Origin: Rhodospirillaceae bacterium
GTDB lineage: Bacteria; Pseudomonadota; Alphaproteobacteria; Rhodospirillales; 2-02-FULL-58-16
Reading direction: 5' to 3'
Length of the DNA: 8,082 nucleotides
Assembly: GCA_013349695.1 (NCBI GenBank)
Contig: DUZD01000234.1
Location: 1-8,082, forward strand
Part shown: positions 1-6,577 of the stretch, in pieces
Position numbering within the stretch: the stretch's first letter is position 1
Layout: each line of letters starts with the position of its first letter
The notes under the pieces: model-generated
The model's database searches: none
Told to the model about the DNA's origin: nothing
The model's input: only the letters and a program-made list of their open reading frames with translations
Position numbers and translations under genes: made by a program

Positions 1-7
1 TTAGGAC

Positions 8-253
8 ATGAGACACGACCACAACAGTTCGGACAATCCCACCCCTGGCAAGCGCTTCCAGCGGATATCCCGCCATGACTTGGTGTCGTTGGGGCTTGAA
101 TACGTGGCCTTTGTCAAGCCGGTCGTCATCGACGGCAAGAAAGCTTACGCCATTCATGCCGCCGACGGCAATCAGTTGGGCTTGGCGCCTGGCCGCGAGG
201 CCGCTTATGCCTTGGTGATCCAGCACGATCTGGAGCCGGTCAGCATCCATTAA
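8..253 (+). CDS. DUF1150 family protein
   Basis: Complete 81-residue protein of unknown function. The core (residues about 24-81) has the DUF1150 pattern: LGLEYVAFVKPV at 28-39, then AIHAADG at 48-54, then APGREAAYALVIQHDLEPVSIH filling the C-terminus. There is no signal peptide or membrane segment, so it should be a small cytosolic protein. From family knowledge, DUF1150 genes are largely alphaproteobacterial and usually sit directly downstream of an Hsp20/IbpA-type small heat-shock gene. The left edge agrees with this: an AGGA lies at 3-6 just before the ATG and a TAG at 2-4 could be the stop of such an upstream gene, but that gene is not in the window. The very short AGGA-ATG distance makes the start a little uncertain. 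The gene converges on ptsN. Its biochemical role is unknown; a link to proteostasis is only inferred from the usual neighbour. Confidence 0.85.
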   Translation: MRHDHNSSDNPTPGKRFQRISRHDLVSLGLEYVAFVKPVVIDGKKAYAIHAADGNQLGLAPGREAAYALVIQHDLEPVSIH

Positions 254-255
254 CG

Positions 256-380
256 GATTAGAGCGCATCGGGATTGAGTGGGATCATTTAATCCCGATGC
301 GCTCTGATTGCGGCGAGAGCCGCAATCCGCCGCGAACGCCGGTTGATCGCATGAGCGCGATCAATCCTGACTTGCTCTAG
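256..380. repeat. Palindromic intergenic element with three hairpins (REP/MITE-like)
   Basis: Three inverted repeats follow one another in the gap between the convergent DUF1150 and ptsN genes. The first has a perfect 16-bp stem (260-275 with 290-305) that can extend with wobble pairs to about 256-280/285-309, leaving a 4-base loop. The second is a perfect 9-bp stem (306-314 with 319-327) closed by a GAGA tetraloop. The third is a perfect 8-bp stem (343-350 with 357-364). The outer ends carry TAGAGC (259-264) and GCTCTA (374-379), which are inverted copies of each other. No open reading frame is credible here. The architecture resembles the non-coding palindromic repeats dispersed in many alphaproteobacterial genomes, and it could also end transcription from both sides. 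There is no poly-T run, so it is not a classic intrinsic terminator. Whether it is repeated elsewhere cannot be seen from this window. Confidence 0.65.
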
Positions 381-396
381 CGAGGAATTCCCTGGA

Positions 397-861
397 TCAG
401 GCGGCCTGATTTGTCGTCGATTCGGTGAGAAGGGCGTAAAGCGCCTCGGCGTCACTGGTCCCGCGCAGCTTTTCACAAACCATCTTGTCGCGAAGAAGCC
501 TGGAGACCCGGGCCAAGGCCTTGAGATGATCGGCGCCCGCCGTTTCAGGAGCCAACAACAGAAAAATCAAGTCCACCGGTTGTTCATCGACGGATTGGAA
601 ATCGACGGCGTTTTCCAAGCGGGCGAACAGGCCGTGGAGGGTGGCCAGATTGGGCAGCTTACCGTGAGGAATGGCGATGCCATTGCCGACGCCGGTGGTT
701 CCCAGTCTTTCCCGCTCCATGAGAACGTCGAAAATAGCGCGTTCGTGCAGTCCGGTGATGTCGGCGGCGCGCCGGGAGAGGTCCTGCAGAGCTTGTTTCT
801 TGGAAGTCGCGCGCAGATTGGCAACGACGCTCTCCGTCGTGATCAGTTCGGCGATCTCCAT
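397..861 (-). CDS. ptsN: PTS IIA-like nitrogen regulatory protein PtsN (EIIA-Ntr)
   Basis: The 154-residue length is typical for EIIA-Ntr. It is the terminal phosphoacceptor of the nitrogen PTS (PtsP-PtsO-PtsN) and acts in the cytosol as a regulator rather than in sugar import. The mannitol/fructose EIIA fold is clear: the N-terminal segment with LITTESVVANL, then the active-site block VGNGIAIPHGKL with the phosphorylatable histidine at residue 66, followed by VDLIFLLLAPETAGADHLKALARVSRLLRD. In relatives its phosphorylation state tunes potassium transport, (p)ppGpp metabolism and other targets; which apply here is unknown. The gene begins 22 bp after hpf stops and follows rpoN-hpf as in many proteobacteria. 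The start has a weak GGGAA-type ribosome site upstream. It ends against the palindromic element at 256-380, which may serve as its 3' boundary. Confidence 0.95.
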   Translation of the reverse strand: MEIAELITTESVVANLRATSKKQALQDLSRRAADITGLHERAIFDVLMERERLGTTGVGNGIAIPHGKLPNLATLHGLFARLENAVDFQSVDEQPVDLIFLLLAPETAGADHLKALARVSRLLRDKMVCEKLRGTSDAEALYALLTESTTNQAA

Positions 862-883
862 GGCTTTTCCCGGTAACCTACGT

Positions 884-1456
884 TTATTGGGTATTTTTCG
901 GATCGATCCAGCCGATGTTGCCGTCGCCGCGCCGGTAGATCACGTTGAAACCTCCGTGGGCACGGTTGCGGAACATCATTATCGGCGAATCGTCCAAATC
1001 CATGCGCGTGACCGCCTCGCCGACGGTGAGGATGGCAATTTCATGAGGCATTTCGGCGACGATGACGGCTTTGGCATCAGCCAACACTTCCCCTTCTTCC
1101 TCGCCCGCCGAAGCAATGATCGAATAGTGGGCCGGTAAAGTTTCCACGTTGGGTTGGCTTTTATGATGATCGCGAAGGCGTCTCTTGTGACGCCTGAGCT
1201 GCTTGGCGACACGATCCAACGCTTTATCGAAGGCGGTGTAGGCGTCATCGGTCGTGGAATGGCCCTGCATCACCGTGCCGCGGCGGGCATGGACCGAGAT
1301 GTCGGCGCGGAACAAATGCCCTTCGCGTGAGAAGACGATACTGGATTCCATGGCCCTTTCAAAATACTTGGCAACGGTGGCGGTCAGATTTTCCATGACG
1401 TGGCCGCGCAAGGCCTCGCCAACATCCACATGTTTGCCTTTGATGGATATGTTCAT
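884..1456 (-). CDS. hpf: Ribosome hibernation promoting factor, long form
   Basis: This 190-residue protein should bind the 30S decoding region and pair 70S ribosomes into inactive 100S dimers in starvation or stationary phase. The N-terminal S30AE/RaiA domain spans about residues 1-98 (MNISIKGKHVDVGEALRGHV, then RADISVHARRG and the DDAYTAFDKALDRVAKQLRRHKRR helix). A linker of about 30 residues with an acidic GEEEGE patch follows. The C-terminal dimerisation domain occupies about 130-187 (PHEIAILTVGEAVTRMDLDDSPIMMFRNR...GNIGWIDP). Having both domains marks it as long HPF rather than short HPF or YfiA. The start is set by the conserved MNISIKGKH opening, though there is almost no Shine-Dalgarno sequence. 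It follows rpoN after a 177-bp gap with its own probable promoter and a structured leader, and precedes ptsN by 22 bp. Confidence 0.95.
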   Translation of the reverse strand: MNISIKGKHVDVGEALRGHVMENLTATVAKYFERAMESSIVFSREGHLFRADISVHARRGTVMQGHSTTDDAYTAFDKALDRVAKQLRRHKRRLRDHHKSQPNVETLPAHYSIIASAGEEEGEVLADAKAVIVAEMPHEIAILTVGEAVTRMDLDDSPIMMFRNRAHGGFNVIYRRGDGNIGWIDPKNTQ

Positions 1457-1465
1457 GAAAGTATG

Positions 1466-1495
1466 CAGTTCCGACCGAATAAGACCTCAGAACTG
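1466..1495 (-). promoter_or_regulatory. Hairpin just upstream of the hpf start codon
   Basis: CAGTTC at 1466-1471 and GAACTG at 1490-1495 are perfect inverted copies. The stem extends inward by about three more pairs, one of them a G-T wobble, leaving a 12-base loop. In the transcript the hairpin ends nine bases before the hpf ATG. Its 3' arm contains the only GGAA-like sequence near that start, so the stem could mask a weak ribosome site. A regulatory role is inference. Confidence 0.4.
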
Positions 1496-1526
1496 TCCGG
1501 ATTCGCGAGGTTTACGCCGACTGGAA

Positions 1527-1561
1527 GGAAGGGAAAGCCCGAAGTTTGGCGCAACCCTTCC
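1527..1561 (-). promoter_or_regulatory. Second inverted repeat in the hpf leader
   Basis: GGAAGGG (1527-1533) and CCCTTCC (1555-1561) can pair, with a second short stem GCC/GGC (1537-1539 with 1548-1550) inside an internal loop. It lies in the predicted 5' leader of hpf, about 25 bases after the likely -10 box. It has no T-run on the transcribed side, so an intrinsic terminator for rpoN is unlikely. Confidence 0.3.
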
Positions 1562-1586
1562 CTTACCGTGGTTTGCGAAGGCCCGG

Positions 1587-1615
1587 AAATTAGTGGCCTG
1601 TCCCGCCAGTGTCAA
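1587..1615 (-). promoter_or_regulatory. Putative sigma-70-type promoter for hpf-ptsN
   Basis: Read on the - strand, a perfect TTGACA (1615-1610) is followed after exactly 17 bases by TAATTT (1592-1587), which matches TATAAT at three of six positions. It lies 19 bases past the rpoN stop and would give an hpf leader of roughly 120 bases. I saw no GG-N10-GC sigma-54 site in this gap. The -35 box is strong and the -10 box weak. Confidence 0.5.
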
Positions 1616-1633
1616 GTACGAAACCCGCTTCGT

Positions 1634-3181
1634 TCAAAAGCCATGCCTCTTTTCCCGGCGACGTTGCACGGAAGAGGGAATACCAAGAGATTCCCGGTAT
1701 TTGGCAACCGTTCGCCGGGCGATATCGATTCCTTCTTTGTTCAGTATCGAAACGATCCCATCGTCGGAAAGAATTTTCTCGGCGGCCTCCCCGTCGATCA
1801 GGGCCTTGATCCGGTGGCGCACCGCTTCGGCGGAATGAGACGTCCCGCCCGACGATGACGCGATCGCTGGTGTGAAGAAGTATTTGAGTTCGAATATGCC
1901 GCGCGGGGTGGCTATGAATTTGTTCGAGGTGACGCGGCTGACGGTACTTTCATGCATATCGATGACTTCCGCGATATCGCGCAGTACCAAGGGCTTAAGA
2001 GACTGCACGCCGTTGGCGAAGAAGCCATCTTGCTGGCGGATGATTTCGGTCGACACCCTGAGGATGGTCGTCGCCCGCTGGTGAAGGGATTTCACCAGCC
2101 AGTTGGCCGACTGAAAGCACTCGTTGATATATTGCCGATCTTCCTTGGAGCTGGTGGCGTGGCTGATACGGGCGTGGTAGGTGTTGTTGACCAACACACG
2201 CGGCAAGGTGTCCGGATTGAGCTCGATGATCCAGCCGCCACCCGGCTGCGGCCGCATGAGAACATCGGGAGTGATCGGCTGGGCAATGGTTTGGTCGAAG
2301 ACCAGCGCCGGTTTCGGATCCAACTCCCTGATTTCGGCCGCCATGTCGGCGATGTCTTCGTCATCCACCCCGCAGATTTTGCTTAAACCCGCCAGGTCTC
2401 GTTTCGCCAGCAGGTCCAGATTATCGAGAAAAGTCCGCATGACGGAATCCAAACGGTCGCGCTCGCGCAGTTGCAAGCTCAGGCATTCGGCCAGGTTGCG
2501 GGCGAAAATTCCCGGCGGATCAAATTGTTGAAACCGCTCGAGCGCCGCCTCCACACGGTCCATGGCACAGCCAAGAGTATTGGCGATCGGGGCCAGTTCA
2601 CCTTCGATGTAACCGGCCTCGTCCAGGGCTTCAATCAGATGGACGCCGATTATCCGGTCAACCGGATCGTCGATCTCGATCGCCAACTGGCTGTATAAAT
2701 GATCACGCAGGGAAGGTTTGCCGGAAAGGACCTCTTCCAGGTTGAACACGGTTTCGTCGAACCCGCCGCCCCGGCCCCAGTTGGCGAAGGCGACGTCGGC
2801 AAAGCCGCCCTCGACGTTGTTAATAACGGCGTCGCCGGGCGTGTCGGTGCTCCATTGATTGTCGTAATCCGTATCCAGGGCGCTGTCCCCGGGGGTTTGG
2901 CGGTTTTGATCATCGCTGAAATCGATGCTCTCCAGGTCGGCGGATTCTTGCTCCGCGGGAACCCCGGGATCATCTTCCGGCGCCGTCTCGGCGCTTTCCC
3001 CCTCGCTTTCTTCGCCGTCCCTTTCCAAGAGCGGGTTCCGCTCCAGTTCCTGCTCCACGTATTCAAGCAGTTCGATGTTGGAGAGTTGCAGCAATTTGAT
3101 CGCCTGCTGCAGTTGCGGCGTCATCACCAGCGACTGGCTCTGCCGCAGCTCCAGGCGGGGGGCTATCGCCATGCCGGGCAT
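1634..3181 (-). CDS. rpoN: RNA polymerase sigma-54 factor RpoN
   Basis: This 515-residue protein is the alternative sigma factor that recognises -24/-12 promoters and needs AAA+ enhancer-binding activators. All regions are present. Region I, the Gln/Leu-rich activator-interacting segment, is at about 8-52 (LELRQSQSLVMTPQLQQAIKLLQLS). Region II is acidic and poorly conserved at about 53-125. The core-binding domain covers roughly 145-330, and a helix-turn-helix region is at about 400-436 (LRDIAEVIDMHESTVSRVT). The diagnostic RpoN box ARRTVAKYRE is intact at 488-497. Two ATGs compete as start: the annotated one and one three codons later (3172) that opens MAIAPRLELRQSQSL, closer to how relatives begin; neither has a good ribosome site. 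The gene starts 15 bp after lptB stops, so it is probably co-transcribed with the lpt genes. Confidence 0.97.
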   Translation of the reverse strand: MPGMAIAPRLELRQSQSLVMTPQLQQAIKLLQLSNIELLEYVEQELERNPLLERDGEESEGESAETAPEDDPGVPAEQESADLESIDFSDDQNRQTPGDSALDTDYDNQWSTDTPGDAVINNVEGGFADVAFANWGRGGGFDETVFNLEEVLSGKPSLRDHLYSQLAIEIDDPVDRIIGVHLIEALDEAGYIEGELAPIANTLGCAMDRVEAALERFQQFDPPGIFARNLAECLSLQLRERDRLDSVMRTFLDNLDLLAKRDLAGLSKICGVDDEDIADMAAEIRELDPKPALVFDQTIAQPITPDVLMRPQPGGGWIIELNPDTLPRVLVNNTYHARISHATSSKEDRQYINECFQSANWLVKSLHQRATTILRVSTEIIRQQDGFFANGVQSLKPLVLRDIAEVIDMHESTVSRVTSNKFIATPRGIFELKYFFTPAIASSSGGTSHSAEAVRHRIKALIDGEAAEKILSDDGIVSILNKEGIDIARRTVAKYRESLGIPSSVQRRREKRHGF

Positions 3182-3196
3182 CCGTTGGGTAGATGA

Positions 3197-3991
3197 TTAA
3201 AGGCTGAACCGGTTGCCCAGATAAACGCGCCTGACATCTTCATTGCCCACAATATCCGAGGGGACGCCTTCCATCAGCATCATCCCGTCATGGATGATAT
3301 AAGCACGATCGATCACATCGAGCGTTTCCCTGACATTGTGGTCGGTGATCAAGACGCCTATGCCGCGGTCCTTCAAATGCACGACCAGATCGCGAATGTC
3401 GCCGACGGCTATGGGGTCAATGCCGGCGAATGGCTCGTCCAGGAGAATGAAATTGGGGCTGGTGGCAAGTGCCCGGGCGATTTCGACGCGGCGGCGCTCG
3501 CCGCCCGAGAGCGCCAGAGCCGGGGCGCGGCGCAAATGGGTGATGGAAAACTCGGCTAAAAGCGCATCCAGCACCATTTCGCGCTTCTCATGGGACTTTT
3601 CCACCACCTCGAGGACGGCGCGGATGTTGTTTTCGACGGAAAGGCCACGGAAGATGGAGGCTTCTTGCGGAAGATATCCGATGCCCAGCCGCGCCCGCCG
3701 GTACATCGGCAAATCGGTGATGTCGTGACCATCCAAAACAATGCTGCCGTAGTCGGGCGGGATCAGGCCGGTGATCATATAAAAACAAGTGGTCTTGCCG
3801 GCCCCGTTGGGGCCCAAAAGCGCCACCACCTCGCCGCGTTGAAGGTACAGGCTGATCCCGCGCACCACTTGCCGCTTTTTGAACCGCTTGCATACGTTGT
3901 TGGCGTGAAGGCCACGGTTGTCGGCGACTAAACGGGGGCCACCGGCGGCGGCGCCTTCAGGGGGGGAAGGATATTCAAGTTTGCTTTCCAT
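3197..3991 (-). CDS. lptB: LPS export ABC transporter ATP-binding protein LptB
   Basis: ATPase of the inner-membrane LptB2FG complex, which extracts lipopolysaccharide and pushes it along the LptC-LptA bridge. The 264 residues carry all ABC ATPase motifs: Walker A GPNGAGKT at 60-67, Q-loop Gln109 in YLPQEASIFRGLSVE, signature LSGGE at 161-165, Walker B FILLDEP at 181-187 with catalytic Glu186, D-loop AGID at 189-192 and switch His218. The GIGYLPQEASIFR segment separates LptB from the related amino-acid transporter ATPases. A hydrophilic N-terminal extension of about 28 residues precedes the usual LptB opening and contains no internal Met; the ribosome site in front of the ATG is weak. The gene lies 32 bp after lptA and 15 bp before rpoN. 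LptF and LptG are not in the window and are usually encoded elsewhere in alphaproteobacteria. Confidence 0.97.
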   Translation of the reverse strand: MESKLEYPSPPEGAAAGGPRLVADNRGLHANNVCKRFKKRQVVRGISLYLQRGEVVALLGPNGAGKTTCFYMITGLIPPDYGSIVLDGHDITDLPMYRRARLGIGYLPQEASIFRGLSVENNIRAVLEVVEKSHEKREMVLDALLAEFSITHLRRAPALALSGGERRRVEIARALATSPNFILLDEPFAGIDPIAVGDIRDLVVHLKDRGIGVLITDHNVRETLDVIDRAYIIHDGMMLMEGVPSDIVGNEDVRRVYLGNRFSL

Positions 3992-4023
3992 GATTTCGGT
4001 TTAACACTTTATCCGGCAAAAGT

Positions 4024-4866
4024 TTATTTTTTCTTTACATTACTCGGCGTAATCAGGCCATGCACCCGTTTGCCGCCGGCTTTCGAAGGCGAGCAGCTGT
4101 AAAGCGTGCTGATGCCCGTATTCAGGTTCATTTTGGCGCTACAGCCATCAAGCCGGTTCGCACCGCGGATGACCGAAACCGATCCGGTGAGCGTGGCGAT
4201 ACCGCTTTTGACGTTATAGACGGAGCGGTCCGCCGTCACCTTTTCCCCGGCGGTTTCCATGCGCACGTTTTCGAACGCCTCGATCCGGTGGATCTCGTTT
4301 TTGCCTTTGCTGGTTTTGCGGAAATACGCGACCAGCACGTTGGCCCACAACTTTTTATTCGCACGCACCGCTAGCGCGTTGCCGCGGGCCACCGCCATTT
4401 GTTTCCGTTCCCAATATTCCAACTGCCTGTCGGCGGTGATTTCATCTTCGCCGGCGACCAAGCGAACCTTGCCGCCACTCAACACGAAAATGGCGCTATC
4501 GATGTCGTAAACCCCTTTTTCGCCGTAGGCGGTTTCGGTGGGCGTAACAATGCGAACGTGGCCGACCGCGTCGAGCCGTTTGATTACCGTGTTGCCGCTA
4601 TTATTTTCCTGGTAATGGGCGCGCAGCAAGTCGGCATGCACGGCGACGTCGCCGCGCACCGCGTTGGCGTTGCCGCGGGCCAGGAAAACCATGTTGTCCT
4701 GCTGCCATTCGATGCCGTCATCGGCATAAATCTCAATGGCGGTCTCGGAATTTTGGGATGCGAAGTTGAAAGTTTGCGCCGACGCCGGAGCGGCGGCGGA
4801 AAGGAAACCCTGCCCCAGCAGCGCCGCCAACAGGGCCAAGCCGATGATCCCCCTATCAGACATCAT
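4024..4866 (-). CDS. lptA: Periplasmic LPS transport protein LptA (OstA-like), duplicated module
   Basis: Periplasmic bridge protein that passes lipopolysaccharide from LptC to the outer-membrane LptD. Residues 1-30 form a signal peptide: hydrophobic GIIGLALLAALLGQGFLSAAA, ending in ASA with likely cleavage before Gln31. At 280 residues it is well above the roughly 185 of E. coli LptA. The extra length is an internal duplication: residues about 65-160 and 162-257 align, both starting GNA.AVR and carrying matching blocks (VIKRLDAVGHVRI with EIHRIEAFENVRM, and GVYDIDSAIFVLSGGKVRLV with SVYNVKSGIATLTGSVSVIRG). Two cysteines (242 and 258) could form a disulfide. The ATG overlaps the lptC stop by four bases. 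A GGAG at 4869-4872 is better spaced for the immediately following second ATG (4863), so the true start may be one codon later. Confidence 0.93.
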   Translation of the reverse strand: MMSDRGIIGLALLAALLGQGFLSAAAPASAQTFNFASQNSETAIEIYADDGIEWQQDNMVFLARGNANAVRGDVAVHADLLRAHYQENNSGNTVIKRLDAVGHVRIVTPTETAYGEKGVYDIDSAIFVLSGGKVRLVAGEDEITADRQLEYWERKQMAVARGNALAVRANKKLWANVLVAYFRKTSKGKNEIHRIEAFENVRMETAGEKVTADRSVYNVKSGIATLTGSVSVIRGANRLDGCSAKMNLNTGISTLYSCSPSKAGGKRVHGLITPSNVKKK

Positions 4867-5567
4867 TGCTCCGCATTTCCAAGTCCAGGATAGAAAATCA
4901 GTTTCGACTTGCCGGTGAAATAAATGGTCTGGCTGCTTTTGATCAGGCGGAACCCCTCGGCATTGAGATTGCCAAACGGTCCCTGGCCTTGGACCGGTTC
5001 GGTGCCGAAGACAATGCCCTTGGTCAAGTCGATATGGGCTTTCGCCGTCCGAAATTCGTAACCCGAATCATGGAACATATTGACCGCGCCAGCCAAATCC
5101 AGGGTTTTCGCCCGGCGGCCGTAGATGCCCGTATCGGCGGTCAGGACCACCCAGGATCCGTCTTCCATGGTGATGTCGGCCTTGGGCATCTCCAAGTCCA
5201 CGGCGGAATCCCCTTGCAACAGGTTTTTGGCCAAATCGGCGGTGACGGAATAGGTCTGCCTGTTATTATCGGTTCCGATGTAACGGGGATTAACCATGCT
5301 GGGGTCTTCCGATTCTCCCATTTTCAATGCGCTGAACCCGATTTGGAAACGGGCATCCTTGGCCTTCAGATAGGGCCAGACGGCGACCATGACGATCATC
5401 AACGCCGCAAGGGAGGGAAGAAACAACTTCATCAAGCTGACGAATCGGCTGTAAGCGGGCGCGTGGCGGCGATCCACGTCCGGCAAGTTGATTTTCGGAC
5501 CGGCGGCGGGAACCGACTCGATGAGCGAAAATTCGTTCGCGGTCACGGCTGGGTTGGTTGTCCGCAT
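4863..5567 (-). CDS. lptC: LPS export periplasmic protein LptC
   Basis: Bitopic inner-membrane protein linking the LptB2FG transporter to periplasmic LptA. Of its 234 residues, about 1-44 are cytosolic and somewhat longer than in E. coli. A single membrane helix lies at about 45-67 (SLMKLFLPSLAALMIVMVAVWPYL). The rest is a periplasmic beta-jellyroll of the LptC/OstA type, recognisable in VVLTADTGIYGRRAKTLDLAGAVNMFHDSGYEFRT and in AHIDLTKGIVFGTEPVQGQGPFGNLNAEGF. Sequence identity in this family is low, so the call rests on topology, these motifs and position between kdsD and lptA. It starts 14 bp after kdsD with an AAGG-rich ribosome site and its TGA overlaps the lptA start, which suggests translational coupling. 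Confidence 0.93.
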   Translation of the reverse strand: MRTTNPAVTANEFSLIESVPAAGPKINLPDVDRRHAPAYSRFVSLMKLFLPSLAALMIVMVAVWPYLKAKDARFQIGFSALKMGESEDPSMVNPRYIGTDNNRQTYSVTADLAKNLLQGDSAVDLEMPKADITMEDGSWVVLTADTGIYGRRAKTLDLAGAVNMFHDSGYEFRTAKAHIDLTKGIVFGTEPVQGQGPFGNLNAEGFRLIKSSQTIYFTGKSKLIFYPGLGNAEQ

Positions 5568-5581
5568 GCCTTGCCCTTGCC

Positions 5582-6577
5582 TCAGGCCACGCCCGCGCGC
5601 AGGCAGTCGTGAATGTGGATGATGCCGATGGGGCGGCTGTCGACGACGACGAACAAGTTGGTGATGGCCCGCGAGTTCATAAGGCGCACCGCCTCGCTGG
5701 CCAGGGCGTCGGGCCGAATGGTCTGGGCTCCTCGGGTCATGACGTCGGCGCTCTGGCGGGCGAGCAAGTCCGGACTCATGTGCCGGCGCAGGTCGCCGTC
5801 GGTAATGACCCCCTGAAGCAGGCCGTCGTCATCGACGATGCCGACGCAGCCTTTGCTCTTTTCCGTCATCACCACAAGGGCGTCGGACATCGGCGCCTCT
5901 CCTTTCACCAGCGGCAGCGCATCGTCAACGTGCATGATGTCGGAAACCTTCAACAATTTCCGTCCCAGCCTACCGCCGGGATGAAAAATATGGAACTTGT
6001 CCGGCGGGAATCCCTCGCGTTCAAGCAGCGCCACGGCAATGGCGTCGCCCAAGGCCAACATCACCGTCGATGAAGTGGTCGGCGTCAAGCCCATGGGGCA
6101 GGCCTCGGCGCAGGGCGGCAGGATCAAAGCCACGTTCGCCGCTTCGGCAAGGGCGCTGCCGGCGTCGCCGGTAATGGCGATCAAGGGAATATCAAAACGC
6201 TTGGCATAGGCCACCAAGTCGGCCATTTCCGCGGTTTCGCCCGAATTGGACAGGGCGATGATGGCGTCGCCCCCCTTGATCATGCCAAGATCGCCGTGGC
6301 TCGCTTCCGCCGGGTGGACGAAAAGAGCGGGGGTTCCGGTCGAAGCCATGGTCGCCGCGATCTTGCGCGCGACATGGCCGCTTTTGCCCATGCCGGCGAC
6401 CACCACGTGGCCGGTCAAACCTTGCAAAACGTCAAGGGCCTCGATGAAACTCCCGTCCAAGCCCTCGGCAAGGGCCCGCAACCCATCCACTTCCAAACCG
6501 AGAACCCGTTTGGCCGATTTCAGATCGGTATGCTCGGCGTCGATGTCCGAACGCATCAGGGCTTTGGGAGAGGTCAT
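5582..6577 (-). CDS. kdsD: Arabinose-5-phosphate isomerase, KpsF/GutQ family
   Basis: Converts ribulose-5-phosphate to arabinose-5-phosphate, the entry step to Kdo for lipopolysaccharide inner core. The 331-residue length is standard. An N-terminal SIS sugar-isomerase domain spans about 40-185 (GMGKSGHVARKIAATMASTGTPALFVHPAEASHGDLGM, then IALSNSGET), followed by two CBS domains at about 210-268 and 277-331 (VSDIMHVDDALPLV; ADVMTRGAQTIRPDALASEAVRLM). Residues equivalent to those implicated in the E. coli enzyme appear kept: Lys65, His94, Glu117, Glu158 and His199; this alignment is from memory. An AAGGA (6587-6591) nine bases before the ATG supports the start. It heads the LPS-transport genes. 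The symbol is given by context, since kpsF and gutQ paralogues share the same architecture. Confidence 0.93.
   Translation of the reverse strand: MTSPKALMRSDIDAEHTDLKSAKRVLGLEVDGLRALAEGLDGSFIEALDVLQGLTGHVVVAGMGKSGHVARKIAATMASTGTPALFVHPAEASHGDLGMIKGGDAIIALSNSGETAEMADLVAYAKRFDIPLIAITGDAGSALAEAANVALILPPCAEACPMGLTPTTSSTVMLALGDAIAVALLEREGFPPDKFHIFHPGGRLGRKLLKVSDIMHVDDALPLVKGEAPMSDALVVMTEKSKGCVGIVDDDGLLQGVITDGDLRRHMSPDLLARQSADVMTRGAQTIRPDALASEAVRLMNSRAITNLFVVVDSRPIGIIHIHDCLRAGVA

Noticed and set aside
256..327. Rho-independent terminator for DUF1150 or ptsN
   Set aside because: The stems are strong but no run of T follows on either strand, so I call it a palindromic repeat that may act as a boundary rather than a classic terminator.
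256..380. CRISPR array
   Set aside because: The repeats are inverted and different from each other; there are no direct repeats with regular spacers.
288..476. A 62-codon - strand frame over the palindromic element and the ptsN end
   Set aside because: It runs through the hairpins and then out of frame through ptsN; nothing suggests translation.
1254..1858. Two + strand open frames (up to 194 codons) across hpf, the gap and the rpoN end
   Set aside because: Compositionally odd, no motif, no ribosome site, and antisense to two confidently identified genes.
4866..5612. A 248-codon + strand open frame opposite lptC
   Set aside because: It lies wholly antisense to lptC and the end of kdsD, has no recognisable domain, and is explained by GC-rich codon bias on the opposite strand. 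lptC has clear topology and family motifs.
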